Shown here in pieces: positions 1-10,046 of a DNA stretch of 64,000 nucleotides. Both the position numbers and the translations under genes were made by a program. Below the pieces are notes generated by a model. It saw nothing but the letters and a program-made list of their open reading frames with translations, did no database searches and was not told the origin of the DNA. Source of the stretch: an uncultured Pelagibacteraceae bacterium. GTDB lineage: Bacteria; Pseudomonadota; Alphaproteobacteria; Pelagibacterales; Pelagibacteraceae. Numbering within the stretch: position 1 is the stretch's first letter; every line of letters begins with the position of its first letter. The stretch covers positions 56,622 through 120,621 of the forward strand of contig CACOXS010000002.1 in NCBI GenBank assembly GCA_902631255.1, given 5' to 3'.

Positions 1-681
1 TGTGGCAAACCAGAAATTTTTGGTACTGCCAGGATGATCCTTAAATAATTTTTCTACAATAGGTTTTAGCTTTTTAGTATGAGAAGTTTCATTTATTTTT
101 GGAAATTTTGGGATTGAAATATTTTTTGGTAATTTATTTCTATTATCCTCATCAAAACTCCACTTACCTCCAGCAGGATTCCCATCAGCACCCATTAATA
201 TTCCAGATTTTTTTCTGACATCTTTGTAGAAAGTTGCCATAAATGGTTTTTTGGATTTAGATAAATATTTTTTAAAATCCTCTCTTGAATTTAAAAACAT
301 CGGCGTCTGGATAATATTCCATTTTATTTTTTCTTTATTAACGAATTGATTTATTTTTTTTTCAAAAAACTTATCCTCAACTTCAAAACTGGATATTTCC
401 TTAATTTTTTTTGTGCTAATTAATTTTTTAAGCTTTTTAAAATAACTTTCCTTAAATTCTTTATCCTCTACTTTAGAGTATTCAATTTTAAATTTATTTT
501 TTTTAAGTTCATCTGCGTGAGATCGCATTGATGATAAAAATAGAAGAATTTTTTGTTTATGATGTTTTTCATAAGTACATAGCTCATAATCTTCAGCCAT
601 GAAAAAAAGGTGGTCTTTTTTGAAGCGGTCTAAGTATTTTGATGGAAATAATTGATTGCCCAGTATAAAAAATAACTTCAT
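1..681 (-). CDS. Cryptochrome/photolyase-related protein (FeS-BCP/(6-4) photolyase-like), N-terminal part, runs off window edge
   Basis: Reverse-strand frame open from ATG at 681 to base 1: MKLFFILGNQLFPSKYLDRFKKDHLFFMAEDYELCTYEKHHKQK...GILMGADGNPAGGKWSFDEDNRNKLPK; GGKWSFDxxNR is typical of photolyase-related proteins. Not in ORF track because it is truncated. Confidence 0.85.
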   Translation of the reverse strand, partial: MKLFFILGNQLFPSKYLDRFKKDHLFFMAEDYELCTYEKHHKQKILLFLSSMRSHADELKKNKFKIEYSKVEDKEFKESYFKKLKKLISTKKIKEISSFEVEDKFFEKKINQFVNKEKIKWNIIQTPMFLNSREDFKKYLSKSKKPFMATFYKDVRKKSGILMGADGNPAGGKWSFDEDNRNKLPKNISIPKFPKINETSHTKKLKPIVEKLFKDHPGSTKNFWFAT

Positions 682-708
682 AATTAAATATAACTAATTA
701 AATTTTTT

Positions 709-1419
709 ATGTCAGAAAAATATCTTATTTTTGGTGCGACAGGTTCAATCGGATCGAGTTTGGCTGAACAATTAGTAAATTCTGGAAATAGCGTCCATTT
801 AGTGGGTAGAGATGAAAACGAGGTCAAAAATATTTCAGAGAGATTAGAGTGTCCTTTTACTATCGCAAATGTTTTGGAAGAGGGATTTATAGAAAAAGTT
901 AAAAATGATATTTCAGATGTAAAAGGTGTTGCTTATTGTGTTGGCTCAATTGATTTAAAACCTGTGAGAATGGTAACAGAGCAAGATTTTGTAAAATGTA
1001 TGAAATTAAATCTTTATTCTGCGGTTGAAGTTATTAAGGGGTATCAAGAAAGTTTGAAAAAAAATAAAGGCTCAATAGTTTTATTTTCAACTGTTGCTGC
1101 TCAAAGAGGATTTACCAATCACGCAATTATTGCATCAACAAAAGCAGCTGTTGAGGGTTTAACGGTCTCACTTGCAGCTGAATTTGCTCCAAACATAAGA
1201 GTGAATTGTATTGCACCAAGCTTAACCAATTCAAAAATTGCTGAGCCAATGTTAAAGAATAAAGTCCTAGCAGATGGAATTGCAAAAGCCCATCCTTTAA
1301 AAAGATTGGGGGAGGGTAAAGACTCTGCCTCTTTAGCCAGATTTTTAATCACTGAAGATAGCTCCTGGATAACAGGTCAAATTATTGCAGTAGATGGTGG
1401 AAGATCTAAACTTTCATAA
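709..1419 (+). CDS. SDR-family NAD(P)-dependent oxidoreductase
   Basis: GATGSIG nucleotide-binding motif, C-terminal WITGQIIAVDGG typical of SDRs. Confidence 0.9.
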   Translation: MSEKYLIFGATGSIGSSLAEQLVNSGNSVHLVGRDENEVKNISERLECPFTIANVLEEGFIEKVKNDISDVKGVAYCVGSIDLKPVRMVTEQDFVKCMKLNLYSAVEVIKGYQESLKKNKGSIVLFSTVAAQRGFTNHAIIASTKAAVEGLTVSLAAEFAPNIRVNCIAPSLTNSKIAEPMLKNKVLADGIAKAHPLKRLGEGKDSASLARFLITEDSSWITGQIIAVDGGRSKLS

Positions 1420-1420
1420 G

Positions 1421-2488
1421 GTGAAAAAACTTTTTTTTGTAATTATATTTTTTACATTTTTTTCAACTAATTTATTTGCTCAAAATTTAAAATTTAATAA
1501 ATTAGTTACTCTTAACGACCCATGGGGTTCGTCTTTTTTAAATAATCAAGAACTAATTATTACTGAGAAAAGTGGAAAAATTAAAATCATAGATATACTC
1601 CAAAAAAAAGTTGTTGAAGTTGATCATAACCTAAATTTTCTCGAACACGGACAAGGTGGTCTTTTAGATATCTTATATAAAGATAATTTTATTTATGTTT
1701 CATATTCTGAAAACAGAGGTAATGGGAAAACAAGTACCTCTATTGCTAAAGCTATTTTTGATAAAAAAAAATTAAATTTTAAAAATATTTTTCAAGCTGA
1801 ACCTCCTATTGATTCTGGTTATCATTTTGGTTCAAGGTTAGCAATCAAAGATAATCACTTATTTGCCTCTGCCGGTGAAAGAGGTAAAGGCATGATTGCC
1901 CAAGACCCCTCAAAACATCCTGGGAGTATTATAAGAATTAAACTTGATGGAAGTATTCCAAATGACAATCCTAAATTTGTAGATAAGCCAGATTGGCTAC
2001 CTGAAATTTATCAAATTGGTATCAGAAATCCTCAAGGTCTAACTTTATCATCATACGATGGTAAAATTTATATGAGTAACCATGGTGCCAAAGGTGGTGA
2101 TTGGTTTGGTGAAGTAAAAAAAGGTGAAAATTATGGTTGGAAAATATTAGGCTGGGGAGGAAAAAATTATTCTGGCTTTCCTATTGGTCCAAAATGGAAA
2201 CCTGGCTTTACAAAAGCAATCCAGTATTGGGTGCCTTCAATTGCAACAAGTGCAATTACAATTTATGAAGGAAACGAATTTAATGAATGGAATGGTCATG
2301 CTTTAATTACATCATTAAAAGATCAATCCTTAAGAAAACTAATCTTCAATGATTTGTCTAACATAAAAGAAGATATAATTTTTAAAGATGAGATCGGACG
2401 AATTAGAGATATCCAGGTTCATCCAAATAATGGAAAAATTTACTTTTTGGCGAGCGATAACCTTTGGCTGATGGAGAAGGTAAAATAG
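1421..2488 (+). CDS. PQQ-dependent sugar dehydrogenase (glucose/sorbosone dehydrogenase family), secreted
   Basis: ORF 1394..2488; GTG at 1421 gives signal peptide VKKLFFVIIFFTFFSTNLFAQ; motifs GIRNPQGL, HGAKGGDWFGE, GENYGW. Confidence 0.8.
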   Translation: MKKLFFVIIFFTFFSTNLFAQNLKFNKLVTLNDPWGSSFLNNQELIITEKSGKIKIIDILQKKVVEVDHNLNFLEHGQGGLLDILYKDNFIYVSYSENRGNGKTSTSIAKAIFDKKKLNFKNIFQAEPPIDSGYHFGSRLAIKDNHLFASAGERGKGMIAQDPSKHPGSIIRIKLDGSIPNDNPKFVDKPDWLPEIYQIGIRNPQGLTLSSYDGKIYMSNHGAKGGDWFGEVKKGENYGWKILGWGGKNYSGFPIGPKWKPGFTKAIQYWVPSIATSAITIYEGNEFNEWNGHALITSLKDQSLRKLIFNDLSNIKEDIIFKDEIGRIRDIQVHPNNGKIYFLASDNLWLMEKVK

Positions 2489-2498
2489 ATCTTATTGA

Positions 2499-5036
2499 TT
2501 ATTGATTTCTTATAAGAGGATAAACCTTTGGATTTAAATATTTGATATTAGTTAATAATATTAATACCAACGTTACTAAACCAATGGATAAACCAAGATA
2601 AATCAAAACTTTAAGATCAAACTTCCAGAATAACTCAAATATATTTTCAATAATGAATTTTGAACCAACTACAGCAAACAAAACTGCAATCATTATTACA
2701 GATATAAAAATAATCATAAATTCAATCAGCGAAGAAAAAACAATCTCTTTTCTTGAAAAACCTAAAATTTTAAAAACCAAATTTTGGTATTCTCTTACTT
2801 TTCCTTGAACCATTATTGCACTTGATATTACAATTAAACCAATGACGATAGTGACTGTTGAAATGACAATAACCGCTATGAAAACTTTATTTAAAACATT
2901 AGTTACTTTATTTAAATAATCAGCAATTTTAATCATCGATAAACTAGGGAAAATTTCAAGCATTTTTGTTTCATCAAATTTATTTAAGCTATAAAACTTT
3001 GTGGTTGCTAAATATTCGTGAGGAATATTTTTTGCAAAGTCAGGGTTAAAAAGCATTGCAAAATTTATATTTAGATCTCTATAATCAACTTGTCTAAAGT
3101 TGACTATTTCACCATCAATTTTTCTACCATAGATATTTAAAGTAAATATATCCCCTAATTTAATATTAAAATCTTTTGCAACCTTAGCGTCTAATGATAT
3201 CTGAAGTTGATTTGGTTTAGACAAATCCCACCACTTGCCATCAATAATTAGATTATCTTCAGGAACTTCTTTTGTCCAAGATGATCTCCGTTCACTGCCA
3301 ATAACCCAATAACTATCATTTTCAGGTGTAATATATGTGTTTGGATTTATACCATTAATTTTTACTATTCCTGAAGAAACCATTGGCACAATTTCAATAT
3401 TTGCACCAGGATCCATTGATAAAATTCTTTGTTCAAACTTTTCACGCTCTCCATTTTGAATGCCCACAAAAAAATAATCAGGAGCGATGTCAGGTATTGA
3501 TTTTGCTATCTCTCTTTTAAAATTAGTTCCAACTAATGCCAAAGTCAAAAGTAATGTAACACCAAGGCCTAAAGACATAATTGTAATAGGTGTAATACTT
3601 TTTGATTGTGTAATATTTTTAATAGATATTTTCAAAGGAGTGCTCGAATTAAATTTAAACTTTTTTAGAGAAAATATAATCAACTTTGAAAGTAGAAAAA
3701 AGATAATCAAACAAATAAAAAATGCCCCAAAATACCCAAGACTATAAACAAGATTTTCTGATCTATAAGTGAATATTAAAATCAAAATTGATAACATTAT
3801 AATACTCATGCCAATTAATTTTTTTGAATAATAAAATTGTAAGTTTTGGAATACATTTCTAAATAGACTTGAAGCTTTGACTTGATCGATAGAACTAATT
3901 GTAGGAATCGAAAAAATTATCAAAACTAGTAAACCTATTAAAAATATTTTTAAAAAATTAAAAAAAGAAAAAAATAAATTTATCTTAAGTCCAAAGCTAC
4001 TTGACAAATATTTGTCTGCTAACGGCACAATTAATAAACTACTTAAATATGCTGAAATAGTAATTATAAATAATAGTATTACCAATTGAAGATAATAAAG
4101 TTTTTTAATATTACCGGAATAGAAACCTAAAGCCTTTCTTACTGCTATAGACAAGTTATTTTGATTTATAAAAGACAAAAGAGTATTAGCAATACCAATA
4201 CCAGCAATAAGCATCGCACTTATTGAGACAAGGGATAAAAATTGTGAAAAGTTACCAATTACTCTTTTTAATCCACTTGCTGCATTTTCTGGATATCTAA
4301 TTTTTACCTTTTGATCATCTTTAAAAATATTTTCGATTTTTTTTATGATTATTTCTGGATTATCATTGGAATTAAATTTTACTTTATATTCATAATTTAA
4401 AAAATTTCCTATTCCGCTAAGTTTTAAGATATCTAAAGTTTGTTTACCTGTTAAAACCCAATCTCCAAAAGTCACAAATCCACTTACATCTGGAACAGAT
4501 CTTACCTTACCAATAACAAGAAATTCTTGATCTTGAATTTTTACAATTTCATTTGTTTTGATATTTAAGGTTTTTGATAAACTCTCATTAATTAATATTG
4601 TATAAGGTTCAGTTTGCATTCTTTCATAAGCATCAGCAGGTTCATAAGTTACTTCACCATATAAAGGATACTTTTGGTCAACTGTTTTTATTCTAGTAAA
4701 TAAAGATTTATTTTTTTTTCGATTTGTTGTCGAAAGCATTGTGCTGAATTCAACCATCTCTGATATAGTTGTAAACTCTTCAACTTTATTTAATAAATCT
4801 ATATTTCCTTGATTTCTGTTATAATCAATCTCTAAGTCTCCACCTAAAAGCTCTTTAGCATTTTCTTTGAGTTCCTTTTTTAAACTATCCTCAATAGTAA
4901 ATATTGCACTTAATATAAAAAGACTGATGAACAGGGTGATGATTATACTAGAGATTTTTTTATAGTTCCTTTTTAAATCTCGCAGAGCATATATTAAGAT
5001 AAACTTGTATTGATAAAAATTATTTAATTTTTCCAT
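2499..5036 (-). CDS. FtsX-like ABC transporter permease (YbbP-type)
   Basis: Large multi-TM FtsX/MacB-like permease next to an ABC ATPase; likely start MEKLNNFYQYKF at 5036 rather than 5072. Confidence 0.85.
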   Translation of the reverse strand: MEKLNNFYQYKFILIYALRDLKRNYKKISSIIITLFISLFILSAIFTIEDSLKKELKENAKELLGGDLEIDYNRNQGNIDLLNKVEEFTTISEMVEFSTMLSTTNRKKNKSLFTRIKTVDQKYPLYGEVTYEPADAYERMQTEPYTILINESLSKTLNIKTNEIVKIQDQEFLVIGKVRSVPDVSGFVTFGDWVLTGKQTLDILKLSGIGNFLNYEYKVKFNSNDNPEIIIKKIENIFKDDQKVKIRYPENAASGLKRVIGNFSQFLSLVSISAMLIAGIGIANTLLSFINQNNLSIAVRKALGFYSGNIKKLYYLQLVILLFIITISAYLSSLLIVPLADKYLSSSFGLKINLFFSFFNFLKIFLIGLLVLIIFSIPTISSIDQVKASSLFRNVFQNLQFYYSKKLIGMSIIMLSILILIFTYRSENLVYSLGYFGAFFICLIIFFLLSKLIIFSLKKFKFNSSTPLKISIKNITQSKSITPITIMSLGLGVTLLLTLALVGTNFKREIAKSIPDIAPDYFFVGIQNGEREKFEQRILSMDPGANIEIVPMVSSGIVKINGINPNTYITPENDSYWVIGSERRSSWTKEVPEDNLIIDGKWWDLSKPNQLQISLDAKVAKDFNIKLGDIFTLNIYGRKIDGEIVNFRQVDYRDLNINFAMLFNPDFAKNIPHEYLATTKFYSLNKFDETKMLEIFPSLSMIKIADYLNKVTNVLNKVFIAVIVISTVTIVIGLIVISSAIMVQGKVREYQNLVFKILGFSRKEIVFSSLIEFMIIFISVIMIAVLFAVVGSKFIIENIFELFWKFDLKVLIYLGLSIGLVTLVLILLTNIKYLNPKVYPLIRNQ

Positions 5037-5685
5037 CTTTAATTTTAATTTTTCTGCTTGCGCGGTTAGCAAGTTTTGGGTCGTGTGTTACCATAATTAA
5101 TGAGGAATCCTCCTCTTTAACATACCTAAATAAAATTTTAGAAATCATATCGGAATTTTCTGTATCTAAATTTCCTGTAGGTTCATCAGCTAGAATTAGC
5201 TCTGGCTTCATAGCAATAGCTCTTGCGATAGCGACACGTTGTTGTTCTCCTCCAGATAACTGACTGGGTAAATTATTTAGTCGATGTTTTAAGCCAAATC
5301 TATCTAAAAGAGATTTTGCTTCTTTTTCAGGATTTTTAAATTTATTCAATTCAAGAATTAAGGTTACATTCTCTAGGGCTGTATAATTTGGGATTAGATA
5401 AAAAGACTGAAAAATTATACCAATATTTTTTTTTCTAATTTTTGATACTTCATCCTCACTTAATTTTGTAATTTCGTGGTTTTGAAAGTATATCTTGCCT
5501 GAAGTTGGGCGCTCTAAACCACCAATTAACATGATTAAACTTGTTTTTCCTGAACCACTTTCACCTACTATTGAAATAGTTTCTTTTTTTTTTGTGGTCA
5601 AATTTATATCTTTTAAAACACTGATATTATCTTTACCAGTTTGGTATTTAAGATTTATTTTTTTTAATTTAAGAAGAGCACTCAT
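5020..5685 (-). CDS. ABC transporter ATP-binding protein (LolD/YbbA-like)
   Basis: Walker A GESGSGKTS, signature LSGGEQQRVAIARA, Walker B LILADEPTGNLD; start MSALLKLKKINLKYQ at 5685. Confidence 0.9.
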   Translation of the reverse strand: MSALLKLKKINLKYQTGKDNISVLKDINLTTKKKETISIVGESGSGKTSLIMLIGGLERPTSGKIYFQNHEITKLSEDEVSKIRKKNIGIIFQSFYLIPNYTALENVTLILELNKFKNPEKEAKSLLDRFGLKHRLNNLPSQLSGGEQQRVAIARAIAMKPELILADEPTGNLDTENSDMISKILFRYVKEEDSSLIMVTHDPKLANRASRKIKIKDGKIK

Positions 5686-6304
5686 GAGCAAAAGTTTTAT
5701 TATTAAAATAATTATTATCTGTCTACTAACCATTAATGCATATGCAATCGAAAAGATCGTATTATTTGGTGATAGTTTGATGGCCGGTTATGGTTTGTCT
5801 GATGACAATAGTTTACCAGTCGTTTTAGAAGAGAATTTAGAAGCAAAGGGTTATAATATTCAGATTGTTGATGGCAGTGTTTCTGGTAGTACATCGTCAG
5901 GGGGATTAAATAGAGCTGATTGGACTTTAAGTGAGCCAGATATAGATCTAATAATTTTATGCTTAGGGGCTAATGACATGTTAAGAGGCGTCCAGCCAAA
6001 AGAAACAAAAAGCAATTTAGAAAAAATTATAAAAATTGCTCAAGATAAAAATATTGAAATTATCCTAGCTGGGATGATTGCTCCAACCTCGCATGGTTTT
6101 TCTTATAAAAAAAAATTTGACAAAATTTTTCCTGATTTAGCCAAAAAATTTAAAATAGAGCTTATTCCTTTTTTACTTGAGGGAGTGGCTATGAAGCCGG
6201 AGTTTAATCTAAGTGATGGTATACATCCAAATGAAAAGGGCACCATAATAATAAGTAGAATTTTAGAGGAGACAATTATAAAAACTTACAATAAAAAAAA
6301 TTAG
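5684..6304 (+). CDS. tesA: Arylesterase / acyl-CoA thioesterase I, GDSL family, secreted
   Basis: MSKSFIIKIIIICLLTINAYA signal peptide then IVLFGDSLMAGYGL (GDSL), GANDMLRG, DGIHPN; ORF-track start 5495 lies antisense in the ABC ATPase. Confidence 0.88.
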   Translation: MSKSFIIKIIIICLLTINAYAIEKIVLFGDSLMAGYGLSDDNSLPVVLEENLEAKGYNIQIVDGSVSGSTSSGGLNRADWTLSEPDIDLIILCLGANDMLRGVQPKETKSNLEKIIKIAQDKNIEIILAGMIAPTSHGFSYKKKFDKIFPDLAKKFKIELIPFLLEGVAMKPEFNLSDGIHPNEKGTIIISRILEETIIKTYNKKN

Positions 6305-6309
6305 TTTTA

Positions 6310-7314
6310 GTGGAAAAAAAACCTTATCACCATTTACCAGACGGTACTTTTAGAAATCCTAAGGGTTCACCAAAACCAGATCCTAATGTTAAATGGTCCT
6401 TCAAAATTTTTAATAGAGAGAAAAAAAAGGTTGATATGACAGTTCCCAAAGAACATGTTATTGAAAAAGAGAAAGTTTTAACAGACTTAAAAAAATTTCA
6501 AGAAGACGATTATGTAGCATGGATTGGCCATGCAACATTTTTAATTAAGCTTGGTGAGATAACAATTATTACAGATCCAGTATTTTCAAAAAATGCTGGG
6601 CCACTAATTTTTGGACCTAAGAGATTTACCGAACCAGCACTAAAATTAAACGAAATTCCACAAACAGATATTTTTTTACTCACCCATAATCATTACGATC
6701 ACCAAGATATGACGACGATCCGGAGATTTCCTTTTAAAAATTCTAAAGTTTTACTCCCATTAAAACTTAGTAAATATTTTACCAGAAATGGTTATAACGA
6801 TGTAAATGAAATGGACTGGTATGATAAAATTGAAATAAATGAAAATTTAAAAATTACTTTTTTACCTGCTGTGCATTGGTCAAAAAGAAGTCTCACAGAT
6901 ACTAATAAAACTTTATGGGGAAATTTTTTGATCGAATATAAAGATATAAAGTTATTATTTGGCTGTGACACTGGAGTAGGAAACATTTATAATGATATAG
7001 GTAATAAGTATGGTCCAATTGATCTTACATTTATAAATATTGGTGCCTATAATTTTTATCCAATAATGCCTTATAAAGATAAGTCGGTTTATCACACTAA
7101 TCCAGAAGAAGCTTTAGAAGTTGCAAAAAATTTAAAGAGCAAAAAGGTGATTGGAATGCATTGGGGGACGTTTGTTTTATCTCTAGAACCAATCATGGAG
7201 CCACCTGAAAGATTTAAAGCTGGAGCGGAAAAATATGGATTTAAAAAAGAAGATGCAATTATTTATAAAATAGGTGAATTTAGATCTTTAAAAAAATTAC
7301 TTGATTATAATTAA
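6310..7314 (+). CDS. MBL-fold metallohydrolase (NAPE-PLD/UlaG-like)
   Basis: GTG start; GHATFLIKLG, LLTHNHYDHQD, GMHWGTF motifs. Confidence 0.85.
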   Translation: MEKKPYHHLPDGTFRNPKGSPKPDPNVKWSFKIFNREKKKVDMTVPKEHVIEKEKVLTDLKKFQEDDYVAWIGHATFLIKLGEITIITDPVFSKNAGPLIFGPKRFTEPALKLNEIPQTDIFLLTHNHYDHQDMTTIRRFPFKNSKVLLPLKLSKYFTRNGYNDVNEMDWYDKIEINENLKITFLPAVHWSKRSLTDTNKTLWGNFLIEYKDIKLLFGCDTGVGNIYNDIGNKYGPIDLTFINIGAYNFYPIMPYKDKSVYHTNPEEALEVAKNLKSKKVIGMHWGTFVLSLEPIMEPPERFKAGAEKYGFKKEDAIIYKIGEFRSLKKLLDYN

Positions 7315-7577
7315 TTATCTAAAATTTTCTTTTTAGCTTTTTTAAATTCTTCTTCAGTTAAAACACCATCTTTAAGGAGTTGATTTAATTTATCCAATTC
7401 ATCTGTTAACTTATCATTATTATTAGATAAGTTGTCCTCATGGTCCTGATCTTCTAAACTCTCATTAGATTTATTTTCTCTTTTAGCCTCAAAGCCTTTC
7501 ATAATAGCTGTTCCGCCCAAGTAAAGGACAAATGCTAAAATTGGTATCGTTAATCCAAAAAAAATTATTTTTTCCAT
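7311..7577 (-). CDS. SHOCT-domain small membrane protein
   Basis: N-terminal TM segment and C-terminal LDKLNQLLKDGVLTEEEFKKAKKKIL (SHOCT). Confidence 0.75.
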   Translation of the reverse strand: MEKIIFFGLTIPILAFVLYLGGTAIMKGFEAKRENKSNESLEDQDHEDNLSNNNDKLTDELDKLNQLLKDGVLTEEEFKKAKKKILDN

Positions 7578-7580
7578 AAT

Positions 7581-7784
7581 TTAATCCTCATCATCTTCTC
7601 GCCAATTCTTTTCATACATTAACCATGCAGCATAAATTACTGAGAATGTTCCAACTATCATACCATAATCAAATCCAGTTTGTTTATCATATAAATACCA
7701 ACCCAGTTGTGTCGCGCTAATTGGTGGAACAGTCAGTATGAGCATCAGAAGTGCAATTCTATAGGGGTATTTAGGTTTTTTCAT
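7581..7784 (-). CDS. Small two-TM membrane protein, hypothetical
   Basis: 67-aa ORF, hydrophobic, in line with neighbouring minus-strand genes. Confidence 0.6.
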   Translation of the reverse strand: MKKPKYPYRIALLMLILTVPPISATQLGWYLYDKQTGFDYGMIVGTFSVIYAAWLMYEKNWREDDED

Positions 7785-7821
7785 AACCTATCTTATCAAA
7801 AAAAATTTATTGAATTCAATA

Positions 7822-8667
7822 TTATGATTGCGATCTTTTGAAACAGTCAATCGTATTTTTTAGCAAGCAAGCGATTGTCATTGGACCAACTCCACCAGGT
7901 ACAGGCGTGAGTGCTTTGGCATTTTTTGAAACTTCATCAAATGCAACATCACCAACAATACCTTTTTCAGTTTTATTAATTCCAACATCGATCACTATTG
8001 TATCTTTTTTAACCCAATCACCTTTTACTAGCTCGGGAATACCAACAGCTGCAATAATAATGTCAGCTTCTAGACACTCTGCTTTTAAATCTTTTGTTTT
8101 AGAATGTGTAATTGTAACAGTACAATTTTCTTTTAGTAAAAGTTGAGTCATGGGTTTTCCATTTAAGTTGGATCGACCAACTACAACTGCTTTTTTACCA
8201 TTTAAGTTGGGTTCTATCTTTTTAATTAACAAATAACATCCTAATGGTGTACATGGAACGGAACTCTCATATCCTGATGAAAGATTTCCAACATTCATTG
8301 GATGAAATCCATCTACATCTTTTGATGGATCAATCGCTTCAATAATTTTTTGTTTATCAATGTGTTTTGGTAATGGTAATTGAACTAAAATACCTGACAC
8401 AGAATTATCTTTATTTAGTTCATCTATCTTCTCTAAAATAACATTTTCTTCAACGCTATCTGGATATTTAATCACATCAGATTGAAGTCCAACTTCGGTA
8501 GCAGATTTTTCTTTGTTTCGAACGTAAATCTGACTAGGAGTTAAGTCTCCAATCAAAATTACTGTTAACCCTGGAACTTTATTATACTTGTTTTTGAGAT
8601 CAGATACTTCTTTTTTAAGCTGTTCCCTTAAAAGTGCTGCCTCTTTTTTACCATCTATTAATATCAT
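7822..8667 (-). CDS. folD: Bifunctional methylenetetrahydrofolate dehydrogenase/cyclohydrolase
   Basis: GILVQLPLPKH, DVDGFHPMNVG, VVVGRSNLNGKPM, TPVPGGVGPMT. Confidence 0.97.
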   Translation of the reverse strand: MILIDGKKEAALLREQLKKEVSDLKNKYNKVPGLTVILIGDLTPSQIYVRNKEKSATEVGLQSDVIKYPDSVEENVILEKIDELNKDNSVSGILVQLPLPKHIDKQKIIEAIDPSKDVDGFHPMNVGNLSSGYESSVPCTPLGCYLLIKKIEPNLNGKKAVVVGRSNLNGKPMTQLLLKENCTVTITHSKTKDLKAECLEADIIIAAVGIPELVKGDWVKKDTIVIDVGINKTEKGIVGDVAFDEVSKNAKALTPVPGGVGPMTIACLLKNTIDCFKRSQS

Positions 8668-8674
8668 GAATTTT

Positions 8675-8962
8675 TTATAAAACTGGTTTTATGTAATACT
8701 CCATACACATTTGTATTATCCATATCAACATAAGTAATATTATAGGCGAGATATCTAATGCTCCTAAATTTGGTAAAAATCTTCTAATTCTATTTAAAAA
8801 GGGTTCGGTCATTCTATAAGTGAAGTCTAGAACCATATAAACAAACCTATTCCCAGTATTAAGAACATTAAATGCAATTAACCAACTAATTATAACATTA
8901 GCAACAACTACATAAGAATAATATTTTAATATCGTCCACGCTACTATGTAAATAATAATCAT
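8675..8962 (-). CDS. YggT family membrane protein
   Basis: 95 aa; YSYVVVANVIISWLIAFN, TEPFLNRIRRFLPNLGALDISPIILLM. Confidence 0.85.
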   Translation of the reverse strand: MIIIYIVAWTILKYYSYVVVANVIISWLIAFNVLNTGNRFVYMVLDFTYRMTEPFLNRIRRFLPNLGALDISPIILLMLIWIIQMCMEYYIKPVL

Positions 8963-10044
8963 TTTTTTTCTATATAAATTGAAGAACTTGGAAATGCGAA
9001 AGAGGCCTTGTTGTTTTCAACAATTTGTTTTATTGCAATTGCAAGTTTCTCTTTTACTGAAAGCCACTCGTTCCAACTATCTGATTTTGTGAAACAACGT
9101 ACATACATGTCTATAGAACTATCTGAAAACTTATCGATTCTTACTGCAATTCCTATATTAGTGTCAAAATCGTCACTCTTTTTTATATGATCTTCAATTT
9201 GATCTCTAATATTTTTTAGTTGATCAACTGTAGTGCCATATTGGAGAGTAATAATCCAGCTAATTAACCAGTTTGAAGTTTCGCTCACATTTACTACGGC
9301 ATTTTCTGCAAATTGGAAATTTGGAATTATTGCTAATGATTTATCAAATTTTCTGATTGTTGTTGATCGGAAACCAATTTTTTCAACAATACCCTCTATT
9401 ATTCCATCAACTAAAATCCAATCACCAATTTTAAATCTTTTTTCAACTAACACCAAAATTCCAGAGATTAAATTTTTAAACAAATCTTGAGCACCCAATG
9501 CAACTGCTACTCCAAATAAACCTAAGCCAGCTATAATCGGTCCAATTTTTATTCCCCATAATTCTAAAACTGCCGCAAGTCCTAATACAAATATTAAAAT
9601 TTTTAAAGATTTTATAATCCATCCAATTAGTTCCCTTGTTAATAGTTTATCAAGACCACTTAAAATATAAGAGACTGGTTCTATAATCTGATAAATAACC
9701 CAAAAAATTAATATGGTTATTAGAGTTCTATTTATAGTGTCAACAATTTCTCTACCTTCCATAGAAAACGTCATATAATAACTTGCTATAAAAAAACCTA
9801 AAACAATCGGAAAAAACCTTGCGGGACCAACTAAAGAATTCACAAAAGTATCATCTAATTTATTTGTTGATCTTTTTGAAATTATTTCTAATTTTTTAAT
9901 AACAAGTTTACTAATTAGACCCCTGAAGATTAAAAAAATTAAAAAAATTCCTAAACCAATTAATATTTGAAAAATATCAACACCCAAAATACCTTTGTTC
10001 CATACTGATAAAAATGTTGCAGAAAAATTATTTAACAATTCCAT
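8959..10044 (-). CDS. MscS-family mechanosensitive ion channel
   Basis: GLGLFGVAVALGAQDLFKNLISGILVLVEKRFKIGDWI MscS core. Confidence 0.92.
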   Translation of the reverse strand: MELLNNFSATFLSVWNKGILGVDIFQILIGLGIFLIFLIFRGLISKLVIKKLEIISKRSTNKLDDTFVNSLVGPARFFPIVLGFFIASYYMTFSMEGREIVDTINRTLITILIFWVIYQIIEPVSYILSGLDKLLTRELIGWIIKSLKILIFVLGLAAVLELWGIKIGPIIAGLGLFGVAVALGAQDLFKNLISGILVLVEKRFKIGDWILVDGIIEGIVEKIGFRSTTIRKFDKSLAIIPNFQFAENAVVNVSETSNWLISWIITLQYGTTVDQLKNIRDQIEDHIKKSDDFDTNIGIAVRIDKFSDSSIDMYVRCFTKSDSWNEWLSVKEKLAIAIKQIVENNKASFAFPSSSIYIEKK

Positions 10045-10046
10045 AA

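Noticed and set aside
5495-5683. N-terminal extension of tesA in the ORF track
   Set aside because: Lies antisense to the ABC ATPase; a signal peptide begins at the internal Met at 5684.
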